This document shows, piece by piece, positions 25,515-34,203 of a stretch of DNA of 64,000 nucleotides (its first letter is position 1; the number at the start of each line of letters is the position of its first letter). The DNA is taken from contig NZ_JAETZZ010000012.1 of the NCBI RefSeq assembly GCF_022627325.1, positions 62,001-126,000 on the forward strand. The letters run 5' to 3'. A program made the translations under genes and the position numbers. The notes beneath the pieces were generated by a model. That model saw nothing but the letters and a program-made list of their open reading frames with translations, was not told the DNA's origin and did not search any database. This DNA is from Pseudomonas putida. GTDB lineage: Bacteria; Pseudomonadota; Gammaproteobacteria; Pseudomonadales; Pseudomonadaceae.

Positions 25515-26385
25515 GGCGAGCGGCGTGCTCGGTGAACAGGCGTACCGGCTCGGCGCCTTTGCCCACGGCGCCGAGCGACTGGTTGACGATGTCCAGGTGG
25601 TCCAGCGGGTAGTCATCCCCGATCACCTGCCCCAGGTGCGAACTGAAGCGCCCGACCATGCCGTCACACTGGCCCTTTTCCTTGACGAAGCTGCGGGCGA
25701 ACAGGCGGCAGAAGCGGTTGCTGCCGTCAAAGCGGTTACGCCCTTGGTCGGTGAAACCTGGTTGCAAAGTGCCTGACCACGAATAGTAACGAACGCCGTT
25801 GACCTCTGCCGCCCCCTCGCCGCCCCAGGTGTCGGGCAGGCCCTGTGGATAAGCCTGGTTGAACAGCGCTACGCCGGCACTGGTCAGCGACTGGTGCGAG
25901 GCATGCACGTCGATTGGCAATGGGGCGCGCCGCCATCCGGTTTCCAGCCACCCCAGCAGCACCGCCAGGCCGTGCAGAACCGCCCTGAGGATGCGCCCTT
26001 GAGCAGAATCGCCCGGCGCTGTACGCGCCAGGTGGTCGGCCAGTTCCGAGCCATGGTTGGGCCCGGCCACCGAGGTCACCGATGCCACACGTTCTGGCCG
26101 CTTGGCAGCGGCATATCGCGCGCTCAGGGCGCCTTGGCTATGGCCGATGAGGTTGACCTTGTCAGCGCCGGTGCGCTGGCAGATGTCTTCGATGATCGCC
26201 AGCAACTGCTCACCGCGCACTTCGCTGGAGTGCAAGGGCGATACCTGCACGGGAAACACCTGCGCCCCATCCTTGCGCAAGGCCGGCACGATGCCGAACC
26301 AATAGGGATACAGCAACGCCCTGACAAAGCCGAGCATGCCCGGCACCAGCACCAACGGGTATCGCGTAGCCAATTCCTGCTGCAT
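25495..26385 (-). CDS. Triacylglycerol lipase-like alpha/beta hydrolase (family I type)
   Basis: 296 residues from the ATG at 26385 (MQQELATRYPLVLVPGMLGF). The oxyanion/N-terminal motif YPLVLVPGMLG, nucleophile GHSQG (about residue 100), aspartate in QCDGMVGRFSSHLG and histidine in LDHLDIVNQ give a full triad in the arrangement of Pseudomonas family I lipases. No clear signal peptide is seen from this start. An upstream in-frame ATG at 26442, ten bases after AGGAG, would add 19 residues and cannot be ruled out. No Lif foldase gene is nearby. Confidence 0.82.
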   Translation of the reverse strand: MQQELATRYPLVLVPGMLGFVRALLYPYWFGIVPALRKDGAQVFPVQVSPLHSSEVRGEQLLAIIEDICQRTGADKVNLIGHSQGALSARYAAAKRPERVASVTSVAGPNHGSELADHLARTAPGDSAQGRILRAVLHGLAVLLGWLETGWRRAPLPIDVHASHQSLTSAGVALFNQAYPQGLPDTWGGEGAAEVNGVRYYSWSGTLQPGFTDQGRNRFDGSNRFCRLFARSFVKEKGQCDGMVGRFSSHLGQVIGDDYPLDHLDIVNQSLGAVGKGAEPVRLFTEHAARLKAAGL

Positions 26386-26510
26386 GGGCCCAGCCCCTTT
26401 GCGTGGACGACCCGCCAACACTACAGCGGCCTGAATGAGCATCGCAATCGAACTCCTGACGCGCCGCGCGGTTCCAAACCAGAACAGACCCTGGAGCAAG
26501 GAGCGGGACC

Positions 26511-26852
26511 ATGTACAAACAGACCCTGGCAATCCTTCTGGCAAGCGCGACCCTGGCCGCCTGTGGCAGCCGCCCGGAAAACCCTGTGGACTACGTCACC
26601 TTCCGCGACGAGCCACTGGTCAAGCAAGTTGAAAACGGCATGACCATGCAGAAAGTCATCGCCATCGGTGGCAGCCCATCGAATGCCATCGACCTGCCGC
26701 ATGGAGGCACCTGCAACGACTACATCCTCAACCGCGATGGCCATCAGCAGCCTTACTACGTGCGCTTCGATGCCACCGGCCATGTCGATGCCAAGGGCTT
26801 CAAGACCTGCAAACAACGAGAAGAGGACAGCGAAGCCGTACACGGCGCCTGA
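26511..26852 (+). CDS. osmE: Osmotically inducible lipoprotein OsmE
   Basis: 113 residues with a lipoprotein signal (LLASATLAACGS; lipobox cysteine at residue 18) and a SmpA/OmlA-like BamE-type domain (VENGMTMQKVIAIGGSPS). The conserved GTCNDYIL and C-terminal TC pattern match OsmE. It is an outer-membrane-associated lipoprotein linked to osmotic stress in E. coli. It is divergent from the lipase, and a ferritin-like gene follows after 48 bases. Confidence 0.88.
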   Translation: MYKQTLAILLASATLAACGSRPENPVDYVTFRDEPLVKQVENGMTMQKVIAIGGSPSNAIDLPHGGTCNDYILNRDGHQQPYYVRFDATGHVDAKGFKTCKQREEDSEAVHGA

Positions 26853-26900
26853 GCCTGCGTAATACCTTGACCACTCTTCCTGATTTGTCTGGAGATAACC

Positions 26901-27431
26901 ATGAGCAACGTTGAACTGACCGATGTCCAAACCCTGCGCAAGCGTGCCCGTGAGCACGTCGAGCAAGGTGCGGTGACCGAGGGTTACCACGCCGACCGCC
27001 AGGAAATCCTGCGCCTGCTCAATGAGTCGCTGGCCACCGAGCTTGTCTGCGTATTGCGCTACAAGCGCCATTACTTCATGGCCAGCGGGATCAAGGCGAG
27101 CGTGGCTGCCGAGGAGTTTCTCGAGCATGCCAACCAAGAGGCCGAGCACGCCGACAAACTGGCCGAGCGCATCGTGCAGTTGGGTGGCGAGCCGGACTTC
27201 AACCCGGACAACCTGACCAAGAACTCCCATGCTCAATACGTAGCGGGCAACACGTTGAAGGAGATGGTGCTGGAGGACCTGGTGGCCGAACGCATCGCGA
27301 TCGACAGCTACCGCGAGATCATTCAGTACATTGGTGACAAGGACCCGACCACGCGTCGGATCTTCGAGGACATCCTGGCTCAGGAAGAAGAACACGCCGA
27401 CGACATGTCGGATATTCTCGAAGGCTTGTAA
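26901..27431 (+). CDS. Ferritin-like (bacterioferritin/Dps-related) protein
   Basis: 176 residues, nearly all four-helix bundle. Di-iron style ligands are visible as E in LNESLATELVCVLRYKRHYF, E-x2-H in EFLEHANQEAEHADK, E in DLVAERIAIDSYREI and E-x2-H in QEEEHADD. It probably stores or oxidises iron. It lacks the haem-binding context needed to call it Bfr with certainty. It is closed by a strong hairpin shared with the convergent asmA gene. Confidence 0.85.
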   Translation: MSNVELTDVQTLRKRAREHVEQGAVTEGYHADRQEILRLLNESLATELVCVLRYKRHYFMASGIKASVAAEEFLEHANQEAEHADKLAERIVQLGGEPDFNPDNLTKNSHAQYVAGNTLKEMVLEDLVAERIAIDSYREIIQYIGDKDPTTRRIFEDILAQEEEHADDMSDILEGL

Positions 27432-27435
27432 TCAC

Positions 27436-27458
27436 CAGGGGCCGCTTTGCGGCCCCTG
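27436..27458. terminator. Bidirectional terminator hairpin
   Basis: CAGGGGCCGC, TTT loop, GCGGCCCCTG, a perfect ten-pair stem between the convergent ferritin-like and AsmA genes. TTCATTC follows on the plus strand. Confidence 0.7.
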
Positions 27459-27463
27459 TTCAT

Positions 27464-29530
27464 TCATCTCTCGCCCTTCACCTCAGCCGGCGCCTTGCCG
27501 GCTTTCATCTGCTGCAACAACGGCGTGCACTGGTTGGGCTCATCGCCACTGCTCGGTGCTACCAGCGCCAACAACCCCGCCGCCGGCCCTGCCACCACAC
27601 CCAACGCCACCATGCCTGCCCCGCGCAAGGCCAGCGGCACCGCCTGCACGCCTGCACCCGGCTTGGCAAACGGCCCGCGAACATACAGCGGCGAGCGCAG
27701 GGAGAACAGGCGCAAGCCTTTCGACTCCGGAGTAATCTTCAAATCCAGCTGCTCGCTGGCGAAGTTGGCGGTGCCATTGACATAGATGATCGCGTTCTCG
27801 GTATCGAATATGAACAGGCGCGTACTCGCCAGCCCGTCCTTGATACCTACATCGGCCGCTGCGCAATTGATCTGAACATCCTCATCGCCAAATAGCTTGC
27901 CGATCACATAGTTGCCCACGTTCAACCCGGCGATCTCCATCAGGCTGCGGCTGATCGCGCCATCGTTGATCAGCAAGCGTAGGTCGCCATTGGCCGTACC
28001 CAGCAGCGCCGCCACCGAGTTGCCGCGGCCAGTGATATCGGCATCGCCGTTGAGTTCCCCGAAGCTGGTCTGCATCGGCGCAAAGGTGGGGAACAGCTGC
28101 TTGAGCTTGAAGCCGCGTGCGGTCAGACGGGCGCGCCCCTGCAGCGGCACGCTGCGGCCATCCAGGCGAATACTGGATGCCAGGTTGCCACCGGCCACGC
28201 CAAAGCGCAGGGGGTCCAGGCGCAGCAGACCGTCATCGAGGATCACATGGGCGGAGAGATCGTTGAATGGCAACTGTTCACTGTGAACGATGCGCTTGCC
28301 GGCAAACTCGACGTCGGCGTCCATGGTGCGCCAGCGGTCGGTGCGGAACTCCTCCACCGGCAGCACCTTGCCAGCAGGCTGCTTGCTGGCGCCCCCGCGG
28401 GCCTTCTGCTCGGCGTTGGAGTCGGCACCGATCAGTGGTGCCAGGTCTTTGAACAACAGCTGATTGGACACCAGTTTGCCGGAGAGTTTCGGCCGTGGCT
28501 GGCTTGCGGTGAACGCCAGGTCGCCGTGGATGTCACTGTCACCTATCTTGCCGTTGAACCCTTGGTAGTTGAAGGTCGCGCCCGTGGCCGCCTGCAGGTT
28601 GGCCGTGAGGTGGCCATCGGTCGAGTAGGCCGGGGTATCTGGCAGGGTCACCCCCGTCAGCGGATAAAGGTTGCCCAGGCTTGCACCGGACAGGCGCAAG
28701 CGAAGGTCCAGCGCACCCAGGTTACGCGGGTCGGTCAGGGTACCAGCGAGAACGACGTGGGTATCGGCAACCCGCACATCGGCCTGCAGCGGGAACGGCT
28801 GGCTGGCGTCCTGCAGCGCCAGCAGGCCACCGATCTTGCCCGTGCCGGAAACCGGCTGACCTTTGTAGCGGCCCTGGACCTTGAGCCCGAAGGCGTAATC
28901 CTGTGCACCGCCGGCCTTTTGCGCGCTGGCTTTGCCAACGATCTCGCTGAACGGGATCGGTTTGCCCAGCGGGTCAATTTGCACCTTCATGCTGGTTTTC
29001 AGGGTCTGGTCGTCCAGGCTTACATTGCCTTGGTCAAAACCGATGGCGCCGATGTCCAACTGCCACTTGGAGGGTTGCGCATTCTCATCCTTGGGGCCTA
29101 AGTCGAAGGTCCAGTTGGCGCGGCCATCGGCCAGCCGAGCAAGGCTGGCGGTGGGTTTGACCAGGTCGATACGCGGGATGACGATCTGCTGGAATATCAG
29201 TGGCAGCGGCGCCAGACGAAACTCCACACGCTCCAGGCCGACCATCTCTGGCGCCTTCAGCCAATCGGGATTGCCCAGGGTCAGGTCCTCGGCAGTGAAG
29301 TGCGGCCACGGTACCCAAGCACGCCACCCGCCTTCTTCCGGCTCAGTACGCCAATGCACCGCCAGGTTGCCATTGATCGCGAACGGCCTGTGCAACGCTT
29401 CGGAGACTTTCTCATTGAGCAGCGGCTTGACGCGGTTCCAGTCGAAGGTGGCGATCACCACCACCAGTATCGCCAGCAGGGTCAGCAGGCTGGTAAGGGT
29501 CCAGACGAGGATTCTGGCGGGACGCGTCAT
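27464..29530 (-). CDS. AsmA family protein
   Basis: 688 residues. A single N-terminal membrane helix (ILVWTLTSLLTLLAILVVVI, about residues 7-27) anchors a large periplasmic portion rich in beta structure, with the AsmA N-terminal region just after the anchor (KPLLNEKVSEALHRPFAINGNLAV) and the AsmA C-terminal domain around residues 440-620. AsmA-like proteins are thought to help move phospholipids to the outer membrane. The start at 29530 follows GGAGA; the longer frame is not needed. It is a single-gene unit. Confidence 0.88.
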   Translation of the reverse strand: MTRPARILVWTLTSLLTLLAILVVVIATFDWNRVKPLLNEKVSEALHRPFAINGNLAVHWRTEPEEGGWRAWVPWPHFTAEDLTLGNPDWLKAPEMVGLERVEFRLAPLPLIFQQIVIPRIDLVKPTASLARLADGRANWTFDLGPKDENAQPSKWQLDIGAIGFDQGNVSLDDQTLKTSMKVQIDPLGKPIPFSEIVGKASAQKAGGAQDYAFGLKVQGRYKGQPVSGTGKIGGLLALQDASQPFPLQADVRVADTHVVLAGTLTDPRNLGALDLRLRLSGASLGNLYPLTGVTLPDTPAYSTDGHLTANLQAATGATFNYQGFNGKIGDSDIHGDLAFTASQPRPKLSGKLVSNQLLFKDLAPLIGADSNAEQKARGGASKQPAGKVLPVEEFRTDRWRTMDADVEFAGKRIVHSEQLPFNDLSAHVILDDGLLRLDPLRFGVAGGNLASSIRLDGRSVPLQGRARLTARGFKLKQLFPTFAPMQTSFGELNGDADITGRGNSVAALLGTANGDLRLLINDGAISRSLMEIAGLNVGNYVIGKLFGDEDVQINCAAADVGIKDGLASTRLFIFDTENAIIYVNGTANFASEQLDLKITPESKGLRLFSLRSPLYVRGPFAKPGAGVQAVPLALRGAGMVALGVVAGPAAGLLALVAPSSGDEPNQCTPLLQQMKAGKAPAEVKGER

Positions 29531-29871
29531 TGCGTGATTCTCCTGACGGCTTGGCGCATAACGGCGCAACGATGGCACTCACTGTCTCGGACTGATGAAA
29601 GCCCGCAGGGTTTTATCGGTGAAGCTCATGATAGCGAAGTTTTTCTTGGCTCATTGTTCAGGTTTTGCCCATAGAGCAGGTGCGCCGTGACGTGAAAGCA
29701 ACGGTGGCAATAAGCCATACATCGACTTGAAGGCCGCGTGCCAGAGCCCTCTTGGACGGCTATCAATGGCATCGATTGTTACCATTATCCGTATGAACTT
29801 CTCTCTGGCGTTACCGGGCGTAGCATTGGCTCCGTACCCACTTTCCAGCCCCTCTGAGGAGCACTCAAATC
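29531..29871. other. Intergenic region without a gene
   Basis: 341 bases between the divergent asmA and repeat-protein genes. No convincing open frame, hairpin or sigma-70 hexamer pair was found. It must hold both promoters. GAGGAG at about 29857-29862 is the ribosome binding site of the repeat-protein gene. Confidence 0.6.
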
Positions 29872-30369
29872 ATGAAACGCCAACTGCTGACCCTGACCTT
29901 GTCCATTCTTGCTGCCAACGCTTTTGCCGTGCCTGCAGCCGACCAGCACCTGACCGCCGAATCGCGCTCCAGCGCTGTGGAAATCGCCCAGCCCTTGAAA
30001 ACCGTTGCCGAAGGTGGCTCGGATCGCCTGATCGAACGCAGTGATCGTGTGGCCGAAGGTGGTTCTGACCGTCTGATCGAACGCAATGATCGTGTTGCCG
30101 AGGGTGGTTCTGACCGCCTGATCGAACGCGATGATCGTGTTGCCGAGGGTGGTTCTGACCGCCTGATCGAGCGCAATGATCGTGTTGCCGAGGGTGGTTC
30201 TGACCGTCTGATCGAGCGCAATGATCGTGTTGCCGAGGGTGGTTCTGACCGTCTGATCGAGCGCAATGATCGTGTTGCCGAGGGTGGTTCTGACCGTCTG
30301 ATCGAACGCAGTGGCCATGTTGCCGAAGGTGGCTCGGACCGTCTGGTCGAAATCAGCCGCGTGAGCTGA
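29872..30369 (+). CDS. Secreted protein of eight 15-residue AEGGSDRLIER repeats
   Basis: 165 residues. A signal peptide (MKRQLLTLTLSILAANAFA, cut near residue 19) and a 26-residue leader are followed by eight back-to-back 15-residue units of the form AEGGSDRLIERNDRV filling the protein to its last residue. The units are very polar, with repeated Asp/Arg/Glu and a GGSD turn. No enzymatic motif is seen. Similar Pseudomonas proteins carry vague names; the function is unknown. It is followed by a strong terminator, so it is a monocistronic gene. Confidence 0.85.
   Translation: MKRQLLTLTLSILAANAFAVPAADQHLTAESRSSAVEIAQPLKTVAEGGSDRLIERSDRVAEGGSDRLIERNDRVAEGGSDRLIERDDRVAEGGSDRLIERNDRVAEGGSDRLIERNDRVAEGGSDRLIERNDRVAEGGSDRLIERSGHVAEGGSDRLVEISRVS
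30007..30366 (+). repeat. 45-bp tandem coding repeat, eight copies
   Basis: Eight exact 45-base units run from 30007 to 30366. Copies 2-7 are nearly identical at the DNA level (changes are mostly C/T or A/G third positions), while the first and last copies are more diverged. This points to recent expansion from the middle by slippage or unequal exchange. There are no spacers, so it is not a CRISPR. Confidence 0.95.
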
Positions 30370-30419
30370 CGCCATGGCCGAAAAGAACAACTGGCAGTAC
30401 AGCGCTTGCGCCCCTCCCG

Positions 30420-30447
30420 GCCCGGTCACTTGACCGGGCTTTGTTTT
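30420..30447 (+). terminator. Rho-independent terminator of the repeat-protein gene
   Basis: GCCCGGTCA, CT, TGACCGGGC followed by TTTGTTTT: a nine-pair stem and T-rich tail about 50 bases after the stop codon. Confidence 0.88.
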
Positions 30448-30557
30448 ACGGGGGTATTGCATGCCCGCCTGATGCACCAGTACCTATCATTTCTGCCAGT
30501 TTCAGCCCCCCCATCGCCATTGTTAAGTTGAGACAAATGAGGCGATGGAGCGTTGGC

Positions 30558-32252
30558 ATGACCAATCCCGCAACTGATCTGATAGCACTCACGCCGGACT
30601 GGCTGGACGAAGAACTTCTGGCCCGCATCGCCCGGCCCATCACGAACGGTGAAGATGCCAAGCAAGCCTTGATCGATGTATTGGCGCACCCCAGCATGCG
30701 GGGTGATACCTTGCTGTGCGACCTGCCCAGATTGCTCCAGCTTCACGCAGTCTGTGCCATCCATGATGGCGCCCTGGCATCGATGATTTCCATTCATTAC
30801 AACCTGTGCATGGGGACCATCAAATCCCTGGGCGATGACAGTGACTACGTGCGTGAACATTACAGCCGCTTGAACGATGGCACCGCAATCGGTGTGTACC
30901 TGGCAACTGAACTGGGGTACGGAAGCAATCTTTTTTCATTGGAAACCGAAGCGCACTACCACCCTGAACGACAGCGCTTCATGCTTAACTCTCCCAGTGC
31001 CCAGTCCTACAAGTTCATGCCGAACAGTACGCACAGTTCGCTACCGAAAATAGCGGTCGTCATGGCACGGCTGATGGTCAAGGATCAGTTCGTCGGCATC
31101 CTGCCATTCCTGGTTCCACTGCAGGCAGATGGCGCCGCCTGCCCCGGTATTCGAATCACGGCGCTGGGCCACAAGCCGGGGTTGCACCTGGACAATGCCA
31201 TGACCTCGTTCGATAACGTCGAACTCCCGTACGAGGCACTGCTGCAGCGAGGGATTATCGAACTCGACCGCGACGGCAGCCTGCGGCTGACGAACACGCG
31301 CAGCCAGCGCTTCCTCAGCTCGGTCGAACGCGTTCAGTCCGGCAAGCTGTGTATGGCCAGTTGCTCCCTTGCAGTAGCGATGGCGGGCCTGCAGATCAAT
31401 TACGCTTACGCTCAGAAACGCCAGAGCTTCAGCCCAGCGGGGCCGGTCAACCTGCTCAGCTATCCCACTTATCGCCACCCCATGGCCATCGACGTTGCGA
31501 CCACCCTGGTCCACGCAGCCTGGCTGGAACAGATCGTCGCGGGCCTGGGCAGTGATGCAATCAAGCCTTTGCCCCCCGAAGTACTTAACGAGGTGGCGAT
31601 TCTCAAGGCGGTTTCGACCTGGGGCAGCCAGGACATCCTGACGAGGTGCCGTGAACGGTGCGGAGCCCAAGGGATGTTCTCGGCGAACAAGATCATCGGC
31701 TACTTGCTGACCAACAACGGCGCGATCACAGCCGAAGGCGAAAACATGGTCATCATGCTCAAAGCCGCTTCCTACTCACTGAAAAAGGCAGCCCCTGCCA
31801 GCACGCAGGCCAGCACTGGCAAACAACGCCAGCGCCTGCTCAAACACCTGGATGCGTCCATCGAAGCCCTGCGTTCGGGCATTGCCAGAACACCGAACCG
31901 GCACATGCAGACCGAAGAGTTGCTGTTGCTGGCCAGGCTGCTGGGGGTGCGCATGCCCTGCTTGAGATACCTGGCCAATGCCCGAAACGACGCGTTGGAT
32001 GAAGTGATCCTCGATGTCTACTTACTGAACCAATTAGAGCACCACGCAGTGGCCCTGCTGCGTACCCAGGCGGCCTCGGCCAGGCAAGTGCGGAGCTGGG
32101 CCAAACGCAAACAGGCCTTGTTGCTGAAGTATGCGCCCTCCATTCTCAAGCGCCTGGCAAACATGGACATGAAGATGCTGGAGGTCCCCATCAGCGGCGA
32201 TAACTACATTGAGCATTACGCTGCGCGCCACCTCAGCGAGCAAGCGGCTTGA
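30558..32252 (+). CDS. Acyl-CoA dehydrogenase/oxidase-like flavoprotein, divergent
   Basis: 564 residues. The middle (about 90-400) looks like an acyl-CoA dehydrogenase/oxidase fold: a YLATELGYGSN beta-domain start, GHKPGLHLDNAMTSFDNVELP as in the FAD/substrate region, and a helical domain with RCRERCGAQGMFSANKI. The C-terminal 130 residues are a second helical domain as in acyl-CoA oxidases. The ATG at 30558 follows GGAG by seven bases. It has no thiolase, CoA ligase or ETF neighbours, so the substrate is unknown. The catalytic glutamate could not be assigned with confidence. Confidence 0.75.
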   Translation: MTNPATDLIALTPDWLDEELLARIARPITNGEDAKQALIDVLAHPSMRGDTLLCDLPRLLQLHAVCAIHDGALASMISIHYNLCMGTIKSLGDDSDYVREHYSRLNDGTAIGVYLATELGYGSNLFSLETEAHYHPERQRFMLNSPSAQSYKFMPNSTHSSLPKIAVVMARLMVKDQFVGILPFLVPLQADGAACPGIRITALGHKPGLHLDNAMTSFDNVELPYEALLQRGIIELDRDGSLRLTNTRSQRFLSSVERVQSGKLCMASCSLAVAMAGLQINYAYAQKRQSFSPAGPVNLLSYPTYRHPMAIDVATTLVHAAWLEQIVAGLGSDAIKPLPPEVLNEVAILKAVSTWGSQDILTRCRERCGAQGMFSANKIIGYLLTNNGAITAEGENMVIMLKAASYSLKKAAPASTQASTGKQRQRLLKHLDASIEALRSGIARTPNRHMQTEELLLLARLLGVRMPCLRYLANARNDALDEVILDVYLLNQLEHHAVALLRTQAASARQVRSWAKRKQALLLKYAPSILKRLANMDMKMLEVPISGDNYIEHYAARHLSEQAA

Positions 32253-32322
32253 AACTGCTTTTTTTTGACTTTTGGCCATGAGCCAATAAAGTGCAGGTTT
32301 CTCATGTGATCAATGACCTGAC

Positions 32323-32955
32323 ATGCTGCCGCGCGCCGAACAGAAGCTACAGACTCGCCAGGCCCTGCTCGACGCGGCCTGCCAGCTCATGGAAAGTGGC
32401 CGTGGCTTCGGCAGCATCAGCCTGCGCGAAGTGGCCAAGGCCGCCGGCATCGTGCCCACCGGGTTCTATCGGCACTTCCCCGACATGGACGCCCTGGGCC
32501 TGGCGCTGGTGGCCGAGGTCGATGACACCTTCCGCCAGACCATCCGCCTGGTGCGGCACAATGAATTCGAACTGGGCGGCATCACCGACGCTTCGGTACG
32601 CATCTTCCTCGACGTGGTAGCCGCCAACCGGGCACAGTTCCTGTTCCTGGCCCGCGAGCAGTACGGCGGCTCGCAGGCGGTGCGCCAGGCCATCGGCCGC
32701 TTGCGCCAAGGTATCAGCAACGACCTGTCCACCGACCTTGCGCGCATGAAACGCTGGCAGCACCTGAACGAGGCAGCGTTGGCGGTGATCGCCGACCTGG
32801 TGGTGAAGACCGTGTTTGCCACCCTGCCGGAACTGATCGACAACCCGGAGCAAGGTTATCCACAGGCCCTGAGCGCACGGGACAAGATAACCCAGCAGTT
32901 ACGCTTCATCTTCGTCGGTGCACGGCATTGGCAGGGTCTGGGCAATCCGGGCTGA
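32323..32955 (+). CDS. TetR family regulator, FabR/DesT-like
   Basis: 210 residues with an N-terminal TetR helix-turn-helix (SLREVAKAAGIVPTGFYRHFPDMDALGLALVAEVD, about residues 30-65) that closely follows E. coli FabR as remembered. FabR and DesT sense acyl-CoA and control unsaturated fatty acid genes. The C-terminal ligand domain is of the usual length. The neighbouring acyl-CoA dehydrogenase gene 70 bases upstream is a possible target. No desaturase gene is adjacent. Confidence 0.83.
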   Translation: MLPRAEQKLQTRQALLDAACQLMESGRGFGSISLREVAKAAGIVPTGFYRHFPDMDALGLALVAEVDDTFRQTIRLVRHNEFELGGITDASVRIFLDVVAANRAQFLFLAREQYGGSQAVRQAIGRLRQGISNDLSTDLARMKRWQHLNEAALAVIADLVVKTVFATLPELIDNPEQGYPQALSARDKITQQLRFIFVGARHWQGLGNPG

Positions 32956-33005
32956 AGCGCACTTCTGCTACCATGGCGCACTGCCCGATTGTGACGAGCG
33001 CATTC

Positions 33006-34103
33006 ATGTCCGACCCCCGCCCCACTCCAGCCGAACTGGCCGGCTTCAAACAGCACTTCGCCGAAGGCATCGTACCGCTGTGGCTCGGCCCGGGCTGGAA
33101 TGCCGAAATGGCCCTGCCCTACGAGGCCTTGGATGCCACGCACCACCCGCTGCCGGTGCAGCGGTACCGGGCAATGGCCTGCGCGCGTCAGTTGTACCTG
33201 TTCAGCAGCCGCATCGAACAACCGGGCGCGGCCGAGCGGGCTGCTGCGCTGTTCCGCTCCCTGCAGCGGCATTTCCACGACGCTGAACATGGCGGCTGGT
33301 TCTACAGCATCGATGCCCAAGGCAAGCCGCTGGACCGGCGCAAGGACCTCTACACCCATGCATTCATCGTGTTTGCCTGCGCTCATTACTGGGGCAAAGT
33401 CCGCGAAGGCCTGGTGGAGTCGGCCCTCAATGCTGCCCTTGAGATCGTCAGCGAGCAGTTTGCCCGCAATGACGGCCTCTACGAAGCGAGCCTGGGTGAA
33501 GACTGGAGCGACCTTGGCAGCGGCCCCCTGCAAAACCCACAGATGCACTTGGCCGAAGCCTTCCTGCAAGTGCTCTGCGTGCGTGAAGACCCGGGTGTTC
33601 AACAAGCACTGCTGCAACTGTGCCAAGCCCTGCAGACGCACTTCATCGAGCCGCACTCTGGCCTGATGCTGGAAAAACCCCGCGGTGCTGTGGATAACTG
33701 GTTCGAGCCGGGGCATCAGTTCGAGTGGTTCTACCTGCTGCATACCTCGGCACTGCTGCGCGGCACGCCGCTGCATGCGTCGATCAACCGCGCATTCGGT
33801 TACGCCGAGCAGTGCGGAGTGAAGGATGCCGCGGTGCTGGCAATGCTCGCGGTGGATGGCAAGGTGATCGATGCGACCCAGCGGATCTGGGCACAGGCTG
33901 AATATCTGCGCGCGCTGGCATTACGGCCAGGCAGTGAAGCGAAGCTGGCCGAGCAGTTGCAGGCAATGCAGCAACGCTTCCTGCACGATGGCGGCTGGTA
34001 TGAATGCCGCGATGGTGACGGTGCGGTCAGCCGGCATGACATGCCTTCGACTACGCCCTACCACCTGGCGACTTGCCTGGAAGGCCTGCAGCGCCTTGAC
34101 TGA
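33006..34103 (+). CDS. AGE family epimerase/isomerase (mannose isomerase-like)
   Basis: 365 residues, an (alpha/alpha)6 barrel typical of N-acylglucosamine 2-epimerase/mannose isomerase. Recognisable family pieces are GGWFYSIDAQGKPLDRRKDLYTHAF, HLAEAFLQVL and EPGHQFEWFYLL with conserved histidines. The start at 33006 (MSDPRPTPAELAG) gives the normal length. Substrate, whether mannose, fructose or N-acylglucosamine, cannot be told from sequence. Confidence 0.85.
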   Translation: MSDPRPTPAELAGFKQHFAEGIVPLWLGPGWNAEMALPYEALDATHHPLPVQRYRAMACARQLYLFSSRIEQPGAAERAAALFRSLQRHFHDAEHGGWFYSIDAQGKPLDRRKDLYTHAFIVFACAHYWGKVREGLVESALNAALEIVSEQFARNDGLYEASLGEDWSDLGSGPLQNPQMHLAEAFLQVLCVREDPGVQQALLQLCQALQTHFIEPHSGLMLEKPRGAVDNWFEPGHQFEWFYLLHTSALLRGTPLHASINRAFGYAEQCGVKDAAVLAMLAVDGKVIDATQRIWAQAEYLRALALRPGSEAKLAEQLQAMQQRFLHDGGWYECRDGDGAVSRHDMPSTTPYHLATCLEGLQRLD

Positions 34104-34110
34104 CGCCACG

Positions 34111-34181
34111 TCCGGCAAGCCGGTTGCCACACAGCGAGCGGCGACCGCAACGCCTGTGGCAACCGGCTTGCCGGCGGTTGG
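34111..34181. repeat. Inverted REP pair
   Basis: TCCGGCAAGCCGGTTGCCAC and, 30 bases on, GTGGCAACCGGCTTGCCGGC on the opposite strand. The pair lies between the convergent AGE and SDR genes and forms a potential long stem acting as a two-way 3' end. Confidence 0.82.
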
Positions 34182-34203
34182 GCGACAAAGCGCCCCTAGG
34201 GCG

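Noticed and set aside
30007..30366. CRISPR array
   Set aside because: The 45-base units are directly adjacent with no spacers and are in-frame coding.
29785..30477. 230-codon leftward frame with a 15-residue repeat (LDQTVRTTLGNTIIA)
   Set aside because: Any frame across a 45-base tandem repeat is periodic. The plus-strand frame has a signal peptide, ribosome site and terminator; this one does not.
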